Assembly: GCF_030418165.1 (NCBI RefSeq)
Contig: NZ_JAUHTQ010000004.1
Span: 230,237-294,236, forward strand
Direction: 5' to 3'
From: Ureibacillus aquaedulcis
Lineage (GTDB): Bacteria; Bacillota; Bacilli; Bacillales_A; Planococcaceae
Length of the DNA: 64,000 bases
Shown here: positions 27,406 through 34,932 of the stretch, one piece after another
Layout of the letters: every line of letters starts with the position of its first letter
Numbering within the stretch: position 1 is the first letter of the stretch
Made by a program: the position numbers and the translations under genes
Notes under the pieces: model-generated
Databases searched by the model: none
The model's input: the letters and a program-made list of their open reading frames with translations, nothing else
What the model was told of the DNA's origin: nothing

Positions 27406-28170
27406 TTGGCAGGAAAATTCGATAATAGAGTGGCATTTATTACAGGCGGCAGTCGGGGAATAGGCAAAGGGATTGCGGAAACTTTTGCTGAAGAAGGGGC
27501 TAAGATCGCCATCATTGATATAAATGAAGAAGCATTGCACGAAGTTCAATCGCAGTTTAAGGAGAAGGGCATTAATATTTTGGCTATCCAAGCAAATGTC
27601 GTAAAAGCTGATGAAGTTGAAACAGCTATGGAGCAGGTTGTGAAGGAATTTGGTTCGCTTGATATCCTGGTTAACAATGCTGGGATTATAAGGGATAACT
27701 TATTGTTTAAGATGTCTGATAGTGACTGGGACCAAGTTATTGATGTTCATTTAAAAGGAGCCTTTAATACAACTCGTGCGGCACAAAAATATATGGTGCA
27801 GCAAAAGTACGGAAGGATTATTAATATTTCTTCAACTTCGGCTCTCGGAAATGCGGGGCAAGCAAATTACTCTACGGTAAAAGCCGGCTTGCAAGGATTG
27901 ACAAAAACGCTGGCAAAAGAACTTGGGAAATTTGGGATTACATCAAACGCAGTTGCCCCTGGTTTTATTGAAACAGATATGACGAGAGCAACGGCAGAAA
28001 GAATTGGTGTACCTTTTGAAGATTTCTTAAAAGCTGGTGCAAGTAGAATTCCGGTTGGCAGAACCGGTAAACCCAGTGATATTGCAAATGCGGTTGCCTT
28101 CTTTGCAGATGAAAAATCTTCTTTCGTCAGTGGTCAGGTAATTTATGTTGCAGGTGGGCCGACTAATTAA
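27406..28170 (+). CDS. Short-chain dehydrogenase/reductase (FabG-like)
   Basis: A 254-residue classical SDR. Cofactor motif TGGSRGIG (about 13-20), NNAG, catalytic Ser in ISSTSA, and YSTVK for Tyr and Lys. The Asp after beta-2 (IIDIN, Asp39) suggests NAD rather than NADP, fitting a catabolic 3-hydroxyacyl-CoA dehydrogenase. TTG start after GGGAGGA. It leads a run of four pathway genes (SDR, two MaoC, thiolase). Confidence 0.9.
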   Translation: MAGKFDNRVAFITGGSRGIGKGIAETFAEEGAKIAIIDINEEALHEVQSQFKEKGINILAIQANVVKADEVETAMEQVVKEFGSLDILVNNAGIIRDNLLFKMSDSDWDQVIDVHLKGAFNTTRAAQKYMVQQKYGRIINISSTSALGNAGQANYSTVKAGLQGLTKTLAKELGKFGITSNAVAPGFIETDMTRATAERIGVPFEDFLKAGASRIPVGRTGKPSDIANAVAFFADEKSSFVSGQVIYVAGGPTN

Positions 28171-28188
28171 TAGAAAGGAGTGGGGAAA

Positions 28189-28638
28189 ATGTATAAAGAA
28201 TATATTGGACTGACTTCAAGCAAAACCAGAAATGTTGTAGAGAGAGAGTTGGTTAGGCGTTTTGCCGAGTCAATTGGAGATAGCCACCCGATTTATATTG
28301 ATGAAGAAGCAGGAAAACAATCCAGATACGGAAAGAATATAGCACCTCCAACATTTCCCCGGGTGTTAAGATCGGGTTCAATTGAAGGACTGAAATTACC
28401 TTTAAAAGGGTTGATTCACGGTGAGCAAATCTATCATTATGAGAGACCTTTATTAGTAGGTGAAGAAGTATTTTGTTATTCAAAAATAGAAGACTACTAT
28501 GAAAAAGAGGGCAGTACTGGAAAAATGGGCTTTCTGAAAATGAAGAGGTATGGAGAAGACTTAAACGGTCGTTTAATTTTCACAGAAGAATCCATCATCA
28601 TAATAACTGAAACAGTAAGGAGGTCCTTAAACGTATGA
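28189..28638 (+). CDS. FAS1-like/MaoC N-type hot-dog protein
   Basis: A 149-residue hot-dog protein of the MaoC_dehydrat_N type. In active MaoC hydratases the motif is D-x(4)-H; here it reads GDSHPIY, with Asp31 but Tyr36 in place of His. That predicts a non-catalytic half. ATG 28189 is eight bases after AAAGGAG. The stop overlaps the next start by ATGA. The pair most likely forms a heteromeric enoyl-CoA hydratase, as known for bulky acyl-CoA substrates in actinobacterial steroid breakdown. Confidence 0.85.
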   Translation: MYKEYIGLTSSKTRNVVERELVRRFAESIGDSHPIYIDEEAGKQSRYGKNIAPPTFPRVLRSGSIEGLKLPLKGLIHGEQIYHYERPLLVGEEVFCYSKIEDYYEKEGSTGKMGFLKMKRYGEDLNGRLIFTEESIIIITETVRRSLNV

Positions 28639-29033
28639 CGGTTTTAAAGGAGATAAATATTGGGGAATCTGTTGAGACCACTCTTGAACCTGTTTCACGA
28701 ATGGATCTTATAAAGTACTCTGGTTCTTCAGGTGATTTCAATCCTATTCATACAATAGATGAAGAAGCAAAAAAAGCGGGTTTGCCGGGAATCATCGCCC
28801 ATGGCATGTGGACGATGGGCAATCTAGCAAAATTATTCACTCCCTATCATGAAGACGGATTTATAAGAGATTATAATATTCGATTCTCTGGAATGGTATT
28901 TTTAAACGATGTCCTAACATTAAAGGCGGAATTAGTAGATAAAACGGATCGGCTACTTATTTTTGATGTAAAAGCCACAAATCAAAACCATAAAGATGTT
29001 GTTAGTGGAAATCTTAAATTTGAACTTAATTAA
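28635..29033 (+). CDS. MaoC-like enoyl-CoA hydratase, catalytic half
   Basis: A 132-residue MaoC_dehydratas protein with the intact hydratase motif GDFNPIH (Asp34, His39) and the following IAHGMWTMG helix that binds CoA. Overlaps the previous gene by four bases (ATGA) with AAGGAGG upstream, so the two subunits are made together. It adds water to the enoyl-CoA made by the acyl-CoA dehydrogenase. Confidence 0.9.
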   Translation: MTVLKEINIGESVETTLEPVSRMDLIKYSGSSGDFNPIHTIDEEAKKAGLPGIIAHGMWTMGNLAKLFTPYHEDGFIRDYNIRFSGMVFLNDVLTLKAELVDKTDRLLIFDVKATNQNHKDVVSGNLKFELN

Positions 29034-29040
29034 TCAAGAA

Positions 29041-29086
29041 GGGTTTGTCTCAATCGTACATTCACAATAAGAGGCAAATCCTTTTT
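29041..29086 (+). terminator. Terminator between MaoC gene and thiolase
   Basis: GGGTTTGTCTC pairs with GAGGCAAATCC (G-U allowed) around a 19-base loop, followed by TTTTTATT. It may be partial, because the thiolase that completes the pathway follows immediately. Confidence 0.65.
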
Positions 29087-29123
29087 ATTCAAAATGAATA
29101 ACGGAAAGGAAAGGAATGAATTA

Positions 29124-30299
29124 ATGAAAAGAGACGCTGTTATTGTATCGGCTGTTCGTACGGCAATCGCGAAACAAGGTGGAGCATTGGCAAGCATTCC
29201 TGCGCATATTTATGGTGGGGAAGTGATTAAAGAAGCAGTTAGGCGAGCAAATTTAAACCCGGAATCAATCGAAGATGTCATTCTGGGAAATGTTCTGAGT
29301 GGTGGTGGCAATATTGCCAGATTGACGGCTTTACAAGGTGGTCTATCAGTCAATGTACCAGGATTGACGGTTGATCGACAATGCGGATCTGGTATTAATG
29401 CAGTTGCTTTAGCCGCTCAAGCAATCCAATCCGGGGCTGGTGATATTTATGTTGCCGGCGGTGTTGAAAGCATGAGTCGTGCACCTTATCAATATGAGCG
29501 CCCAGAGCAAGCTTATAGTTCCATTCCGCCAAAGTATCGAAAAACACTCCTTGCCCCTGAAGAAATTGGGAACCCTGCGATGGGGACTACAGCCGAAAAC
29601 CTGGCAAAAAAATACGAGATTACAAGAAAAGAGCAAGATGAATACTCACTAAAAAGTCAGCAAAGGATGGCAAGGGCCATGGAGGAAGGCCGTTTCGACG
29701 AACAAATCGTGCCGATAAGTATTCCGGTGCGCAAAGGAGAACCAATACTCTTCAACAAGGACGAACATCCCCGTCCTAATTCGACTCTAGCAGCATTGGC
29801 CAAATTGCCGCCTGCCTTTCAAAGAGATGGTACTGTAACGGCAGGGAGCAGCTCGGGCCTGAATGATGCTGCCTCTGCACTAGTCATTATGTCACGGGAA
29901 AAAGCTGAGGAATTGGGTGTTCAGCCTCTAGCGACAATAAAAGGGTCGGCTCTAGCAGGTGTTGACCCGAACATTATGGGAATTGGTCCTGTACCTGCAA
30001 CGCAGAAGTTAATGGAGAAACTCGGCCTCTCTTTATCTGATATGAATATTATTGAGCTAAATGAAGCATTTGCTGCACAAGTGATTGCTTGCGATCGTGA
30101 ATTAGCATTTGACCCAGAAAAACTTAATGTCAATGGGGGCGCTATTGCGCATGGACATCCATTAGGAGCAACAGGGGCCATCCTGATAACAAAAGCGGTG
30201 TATGAATTGAAGCGCACTGCTGGTCGATTTGCTTTAATAACGGCATGTATTGGAGGAGGACAGGGAATTTCTATAGTGATAGAAAGGGAGTCAAATTAA
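29124..30299 (+). CDS. Acetyl-CoA acetyltransferase / 3-ketoacyl-CoA thiolase
   Basis: A 391-residue thiolase with all catalytic residues: nucleophile Cys87 in DRQCGSG, His in GGAIAHGHPLGATGA and the second Cys in ACIGGGQG near the C-terminus. It cleaves the 3-ketoacyl-CoA at the end of the cycle. ATG 29124 follows GGAAAGGA; an earlier ATG at 29094 overlaps it. Unlike the thiolase-like gene at 15929, this one is a true thiolase, so the island carries both kinds. Confidence 0.93.
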   Translation: MKRDAVIVSAVRTAIAKQGGALASIPAHIYGGEVIKEAVRRANLNPESIEDVILGNVLSGGGNIARLTALQGGLSVNVPGLTVDRQCGSGINAVALAAQAIQSGAGDIYVAGGVESMSRAPYQYERPEQAYSSIPPKYRKTLLAPEEIGNPAMGTTAENLAKKYEITRKEQDEYSLKSQQRMARAMEEGRFDEQIVPISIPVRKGEPILFNKDEHPRPNSTLAALAKLPPAFQRDGTVTAGSSSGLNDAASALVIMSREKAEELGVQPLATIKGSALAGVDPNIMGIGPVPATQKLMEKLGLSLSDMNIIELNEAFAAQVIACDRELAFDPEKLNVNGGAIAHGHPLGATGAILITKAVYELKRTAGRFALITACIGGGQGISIVIERESN

Positions 30300-30337
30300 A
30301 AATACAGTGAAATCTTTTTTTCGAAGGGAACAAAAAG

Positions 30338-30916
30338 ATGAGAGGAAGAATTATAAAAGAAAGTATAGATCTTTTTGATAAGAAGGGCTTCAGTAAAACT
30401 TCAATACAAGATATTGTTGATGCAATCGGCGTAACTAAAGGGACCTTTTATTATTACTTTAAAAGCAAACAAGAGTTATTAAGGGATATCCATTTAAATT
30501 ACATCCTGGAACTACTAAAAGAACAAGAGATTATCCTGAATGATGAGTTTATTAGCTGTAAAGAGAAAATGAATAGGCTGATCTACTTAATTATCAGGAA
30601 TATAAAAATTCATGGAAAAAGTGCGAGGGTCTTTACCAGAGAAGTTCGCCACCTGGATAATGAGCAAGTAAAGTCGGTAAATGCCTATAGAAAAGAATTT
30701 CGCCTCAATCTTCAGAAATTAATCGAAGAGGGAATAGCAAAAGGTGAATTCAGGGAAAATCTTAGAAGCGATATAGTTATTTTTGGAATCTTGGGCATGG
30801 TGAACCGTTCTTATAATTGGTACAATCCAGATGGTGAAGTGTCGGAGGAAGAACTTGTGAATATCTATATGGATTTAATACTAAATGGAATAAAAAAAGA
30901 AACAAATTGTACATGA
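30338..30916 (+). CDS. TetR-family regulator
   Basis: A 192-residue TetR/AcrR repressor. The N-terminal helix-turn-helix reads SIQDIVDAIGVTKGTFYYYF (about 21-42), followed by a ligand-binding domain. It closes the catabolic island and lies 38 bases after the thiolase, so it is likely co-transcribed. Family members such as FadR of Bacillus sense acyl-CoAs. The twin palindromes at 15818-15862 are its best candidate operator. Target and ligand are inferred. Confidence 0.9.
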   Translation: MRGRIIKESIDLFDKKGFSKTSIQDIVDAIGVTKGTFYYYFKSKQELLRDIHLNYILELLKEQEIILNDEFISCKEKMNRLIYLIIRNIKIHGKSARVFTREVRHLDNEQVKSVNAYRKEFRLNLQKLIEEGIAKGEFRENLRSDIVIFGILGMVNRSYNWYNPDGEVSEEELVNIYMDLILNGIKKETNCT

Positions 30917-30957
30917 TATAGTTGAACTTTTCAAAAAACATTTGCCATAGGTGATTT

Positions 30958-31422
30958 ATGAAAATTATACAAACCAACTTTCACTTTTTAGAGCCATTTG
31001 AACCTTTGGAGAAGGTGCAAAATATCATTGTTCATCATTCTTCAAGGAAAAATATGACAGCAGAACAATGTCATGAATTTCATCAGCACAAACGAGGGTG
31101 GAGTGGTATAGGCTACAACTATTTCATCGAAAAGAATGGGGATATTATGGAAGGAAGAGGCCAACATGTTGGTGCACATGCGTACGGACATAACCGAAGT
31201 TCCATTGGTATTTGTATGACGGGGGATTTTGACTTGGAAATGCCTACCAACGAGCAATGGACATCCTTCCTTTGGTTAAGTGGCTATATGATGAAATTGC
31301 ATGATTTACACCCGCATCAAGTGTTGGGCCATCGGGAATTAGAAGGAGTAAAAAAAAGTTGTCCGGGATTATTGATCAATTTGCATGAGGTGAGAAGTCA
31401 AGTTATGGAATATCTGCAATAG
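30958..31422 (+). CDS. N-acetylmuramoyl-L-alanine amidase (Amidase_2/PGRP fold)
   Basis: A 154-residue type 2 amidase with zinc ligands in IVHHSS (His26) and in GHRELE...SCPG (His and Cys/Asp position), plus the GYNYFIEKNGDIMEGRG core and SIGICMTGDF strand. It cleaves the bond between MurNAc and the stem peptide. There is no signal peptide and no wall-binding domain, as in T7-lysozyme-like phage enzymes and some spore-mother-cell amidases. Alone, with its own terminator. Confidence 0.88.
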   Translation: MKIIQTNFHFLEPFEPLEKVQNIIVHHSSRKNMTAEQCHEFHQHKRGWSGIGYNYFIEKNGDIMEGRGQHVGAHAYGHNRSSIGICMTGDFDLEMPTNEQWTSFLWLSGYMMKLHDLHPHQVLGHRELEGVKKSCPGLLINLHEVRSQVMEYLQ

Positions 31423-31427
31423 TAAGG

Positions 31428-31456
31428 CTCGTCAGTTGAAAACTGGCGAGGTTTTT
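31428..31456 (+). terminator. Terminator of the amidase gene
   Basis: CTCGTCAGTT / AACTGGCGAG stem with GAA loop, followed by GTTTTTTG. Confidence 0.88.
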
Positions 31457-31567
31457 TGTTTTTTGTAGATTTAAGAGGAATAAATGTGGATTTTATAGAA
31501 ATATGAGGTATGTGGGAAGTTTGTTAATACTGGGAAGCCATTAATTAATTTTAAAGGAGCTGATCGT

Positions 31568-31651
31568 TTGAAGAAACGTAATCTACTCGCATTTATTCTA
31601 TTTTTCCTTCTGCTTTTGGTCGGATACTTTTATTCACAACACCCAATTTAA
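31568..31651 (+). CDS. 27-residue hydrophobic membrane peptide
   Basis: TTG at 31568 follows AAAGGAG (31553-31559) by eight bases. The product begins KKRN, then one hydrophobic helix (LLAFILFFLLLLVGY), then a short polar end. It has the shape of small single-helix membrane proteins. No family recognised. Confidence 0.45.
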   Translation: MKKRNLLAFILFFLLLLVGYFYSQHPI

Positions 31652-31801
31652 TTTTATTCCCATTAAAACAAGGATTGTATAGCCAAAAATCTTTCCAAGC
31701 AATATTTATTGATTTATATGATAATGTACCAATTGATTAATCTGCGAATAATAATCCTGAACACTCACATAATAACTCCAAATTATTATGGAGGTTGTTA
31801 A

Positions 31802-32134
31802 ATGAGAAAATTATGCTATGTACCATTTCTACTAATGTTGATGTTGGCTTTAGTCGGCTGTAATACAGATTCAGACAATGCTTCAGAAACAAGCGATAAT
31901 GTTAATGAAACAACGGAAGTCATTGAAGAAGATCTGGAAGAAGTTCAAGAGAAATCTTTGAGGCAAAATGATGACACAAATAATAATACATCAACTGATA
32001 GTCAATTAGAAAATGAACCACAAGGGAATACAGGTCCGAATTCTGAGCAGCAACCACCTGTAACGAATGATGTTGGCGGTCAAGGGATTACGGATGAAGG
32101 ACAAAATAACGATGCAAATAATGAAGCAGACTAA
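31802..32134 (+). CDS. Small acidic lipoprotein
   Basis: A 110-residue protein with a lipoprotein signal ending ALVGC (Cys20). The mature part is low-complexity, rich in Asn, Asp, Glu and Gln, and predicted disordered. ATG follows GGAGG. No domain recognised. Anchored to the outer face of the membrane. Confidence 0.75.
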   Translation: MRKLCYVPFLLMLMLALVGCNTDSDNASETSDNVNETTEVIEEDLEEVQEKSLRQNDDTNNNTSTDSQLENEPQGNTGPNSEQQPPVTNDVGGQGITDEGQNNDANNEAD

Positions 32135-32166
32135 AAAAACGGCCCTTTGAGGGGCCGTTTTTTTAT
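32134..32166 (+). terminator. Terminator of the lipoprotein gene
   Basis: AAAACGGCCC / GGGGCCGTTTT stem with a TTTGA loop, then a T-run. Confidence 0.9.
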
Positions 32167-32340
32167 ACAAAATTCCAAATGCTTTATTTATAAAACATGG
32201 TTTACTAAAAAAATTTTGGATTAAACAGTATTAAAAAGAAGATTTAATACAAAATACTTATGAACTCTATTTTCTTATCTACTTTATCAAGTATATAGAA
32301 TGGTTTTTATTATTTCAAAGTTTTATTAGGAGGTAGCTTC

Positions 32341-33120
32341 ATGGCAGATCAAGATAAGAAAGATCCATTATTAGAGAAACGTTCATCGAGACGTTCATTC
32401 CTTAAAAGTTCCGGTTTAACAGTCGGTGGACTAATTGTCGGTGGTGCCGTTGGAACATTAATAGGTAAAGAATCCAACGAAACAACGACAACGGAAGATA
32501 CAAAAAAAGCACCAACTCCGCAAGGAACAGGGAATGCAAATCCGAATGCCGCACTTATGTTCTTTACACCAAATCAATTTGATATCACAAATGCGGCGGT
32601 GGAAAGAATTTTCCCTGCCGATGATAACGGTCCGGGAGCACAGGAGTTATTGGTAGCTTATTTTATTGACCATCAACTAGCAAGTGGCTGGGGGATAGGT
32701 GCAAAAGAGTACATGGCCGGCCCGTTCTATCCGGGCGAAGAAACACAAGGGTATCAAGGCAGCTTAAATCGACAAGAAATCTTTACTGTAGGGCTTGAAG
32801 CGATTGAAAGGCATAGTGCCGAAAAATATGAAAAATCCTTCCCTGAATTATCTGGAGAAGAGCAGGATGCGGTATTAAATGACTTCCAGGAAGGTAATGT
32901 TGAGATGAAGGGAGTTTCTTCAAACTACTTCTTTAATTTACTTCGTTCTACAACAATCGAAGGCGTATATGCAGATCCACTTTATGGCGGTAATGCAAAT
33001 ATGGGTGGTTGGGAATTGAAGAAATACCCAGGTCACCAAATGAGTTACTTTAATATGATCGAGCAAGAAGAATTTGAAGAAATTGAACCAAAGTCTTTAT
33101 CCTCGCAACATAACCATTAA
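32341..33120 (+). CDS. Gluconate 2-dehydrogenase subunit 3 family protein
   Basis: A 259-residue small (gamma) subunit of a GMC-type membrane dehydrogenase. It has a Tat signal, SRRSFLK (twin Arg 17-18), followed by a glycine-rich hydrophobic stretch. The mature part contains the GVGAKEYM-like core (GIGAKEYMAGPFYPGE, about 119-134). It helps export and mature the FAD subunit encoded 30 bases downstream. Likely outside the membrane. Confidence 0.88.
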   Translation: MADQDKKDPLLEKRSSRRSFLKSSGLTVGGLIVGGAVGTLIGKESNETTTTEDTKKAPTPQGTGNANPNAALMFFTPNQFDITNAAVERIFPADDNGPGAQELLVAYFIDHQLASGWGIGAKEYMAGPFYPGEETQGYQGSLNRQEIFTVGLEAIERHSAEKYEKSFPELSGEEQDAVLNDFQEGNVEMKGVSSNYFFNLLRSTTIEGVYADPLYGGNANMGGWELKKYPGHQMSYFNMIEQEEFEEIEPKSLSSQHNH

Positions 33121-33150
33121 TCGAATTGAACTATACAGGAGTGATATAAA

Positions 33151-34866
33151 ATGGCAACGACATTACCTAAAACGGATGTTGTGTTGATCGGTGTTGGTTG
33201 GACAGGAGGTATTTTAGCTGCTGAGCTAACTAAAAAAGGTTACCAAGTGGTAGGCCTTGAGCGTGGGAAAGGACGTAAAACTGCCGATTTTATAATGGTC
33301 CATGATGAACTGCGCTATGCAATGCGCTACGATTTAATGCAGGATTTATCAAAAGAAACGATTACATTCAGAAATAACGAAAAGATGAGGGCCCTTCCCA
33401 TGCGTCAATATGGTTCTTTCTTATTGGGGACGGATGTAGGCGGATCTGGGGTCCACTGGAATGGCCAAACCTGGAGATTCCTGCCGTATGATTTCCAGAT
33501 TAGGACTATGACAGAAGAACGCTATGGAAAAAATAAAATTCCGGAAGATATGCAGCTGCAAGACTGGGGAATTACTTACGACGAACTAGAACCTTATTTT
33601 GATCAATTTGAACAAATGGCAGGTATTTCAGGGGAAGAAAATCCACACGGCGGAAAACGTTCCAACCCATATCCAACGGGTCCAATGAAACATACGCCAG
33701 CAATGAGCCTATTTAAGGAAGCTTGCGAGAATCTTGGTTATAAACCATTTACACAACCATCAGCAAATTTATCGGAAGCCTATACAAATCCTGATGGTAT
33801 TGCCCGTGCAGCATGTCAATATTGTGGATTCTGTGAGCGGTTTGGTTGTGAGTACGGGGCAAAAGCAGACCCGACTGTAACTGTTCTTCCAGTAGCCGAA
33901 AGTACAGGGAAATTCGATTTACGTACACATGCAAATGTTGTTGAAATTCTGCATGAGGGAAATCGAGCAACCGGGGTGCGATTTGTTGATACCCAATCTG
34001 GAGAAGAGTTCATTCAACCTGCCGAGGTAGTAGCTGTAACGAGTTATGTGTTGAATAATGTAAGATTACTCCTCCAATCAGGAATTGGGAAACCTTATGA
34101 TCCTAAAACGGGTACAGGTGTCATTGGTAAAAACTATGCTTATCAAAATATGTGTGCTTCCACTACAGGTTTCTTTGAGGAACGCGAATTTAACATATAT
34201 GCAGGTGCAGGTTCACTTGGAATGTGTGTTGATGAATTCAACGGAGATAATTTTGATCATTCCGATTTGAATTTCCTTCATGGTGCAAATATTTTCTTGG
34301 GACAACTAGGAAAACGACCAATTCAAAATAATGCTGTAAGACCTGATACACCAAGTTGGGGTGCAAAATTCAAAGAGGAATCGGTTAAATATCATAATCG
34401 TTCTTTATCATTTAATGCTCAAGGAGCTTCTATGCCATTCCGTTATCATTATTTAGATTTAGACCCAACGTATAAGGATGCATTTGGAAATCCATTATTG
34501 CGAATGACATATGACTTTAAAGAACAAGATAACGAAATGTCAAAATTTATGGCAACCAAAACGGAAGAGATTATGAAGGAAATGGGTGCATCTGAAGTAA
34601 TCGTACAAAGGGAAAAGGGCCCATATAATATAGTTCCTTATCAGTCTACACATAACACTGGGGGCGTAATTATGGGGAATGATCCGTCAACAAGTGCCTT
34701 AAATAATTACATGCAAATGTGGGATTTCGAAAATATTTTCGTACCAGGTGCCAGTGCATTCCCACATAACTCAGGATATAATCCGACAGGTACAGTAGGA
34801 GCATTATCTTACCGTGCTGCAGAGGGAATTGATTTATATCTGAAAAATGGCGGTTCTTTAGTATAA
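33151..34866 (+). CDS. GMC-family FAD-dependent dehydrogenase, large subunit
   Basis: A 571-residue flavoprotein. The N-terminal FAD motif is GVGWTGGILAAEL (about 12-24), the mid motif GSGVHWNGQTWRF (about 94-106), and the C-terminal GMC signature is NSGYNPTGTVGAL with HNTGG before it. It oxidises an alcohol, sugar or sugar acid. It has no signal of its own and probably rides out on the Tat subunit. The usual cytochrome c subunit is not next to it, so electrons may go straight to menaquinone or to a distant partner. Substrate unknown. Confidence 0.88.
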   Translation: MATTLPKTDVVLIGVGWTGGILAAELTKKGYQVVGLERGKGRKTADFIMVHDELRYAMRYDLMQDLSKETITFRNNEKMRALPMRQYGSFLLGTDVGGSGVHWNGQTWRFLPYDFQIRTMTEERYGKNKIPEDMQLQDWGITYDELEPYFDQFEQMAGISGEENPHGGKRSNPYPTGPMKHTPAMSLFKEACENLGYKPFTQPSANLSEAYTNPDGIARAACQYCGFCERFGCEYGAKADPTVTVLPVAESTGKFDLRTHANVVEILHEGNRATGVRFVDTQSGEEFIQPAEVVAVTSYVLNNVRLLLQSGIGKPYDPKTGTGVIGKNYAYQNMCASTTGFFEEREFNIYAGAGSLGMCVDEFNGDNFDHSDLNFLHGANIFLGQLGKRPIQNNAVRPDTPSWGAKFKEESVKYHNRSLSFNAQGASMPFRYHYLDLDPTYKDAFGNPLLRMTYDFKEQDNEMSKFMATKTEEIMKEMGASEVIVQREKGPYNIVPYQSTHNTGGVIMGNDPSTSALNNYMQMWDFENIFVPGASAFPHNSGYNPTGTVGALSYRAAEGIDLYLKNGGSLV

Positions 34867-34890
34867 TCAATCAAATTACTGAAAATAAAA

Positions 34891-34923
34891 AGAGAATGTC
34901 ATCAAAATAAGATAACATTCTCT
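34891..34923. terminator. Bidirectional terminator between GMC gene and pabBC
   Basis: AGAGAATGT / ACATTCTCT stem extended by a short inner pairing; A-rich before and T-rich after, serving the two converging genes. Confidence 0.8.
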
Positions 34924-34932
34924 TCTTCTATC

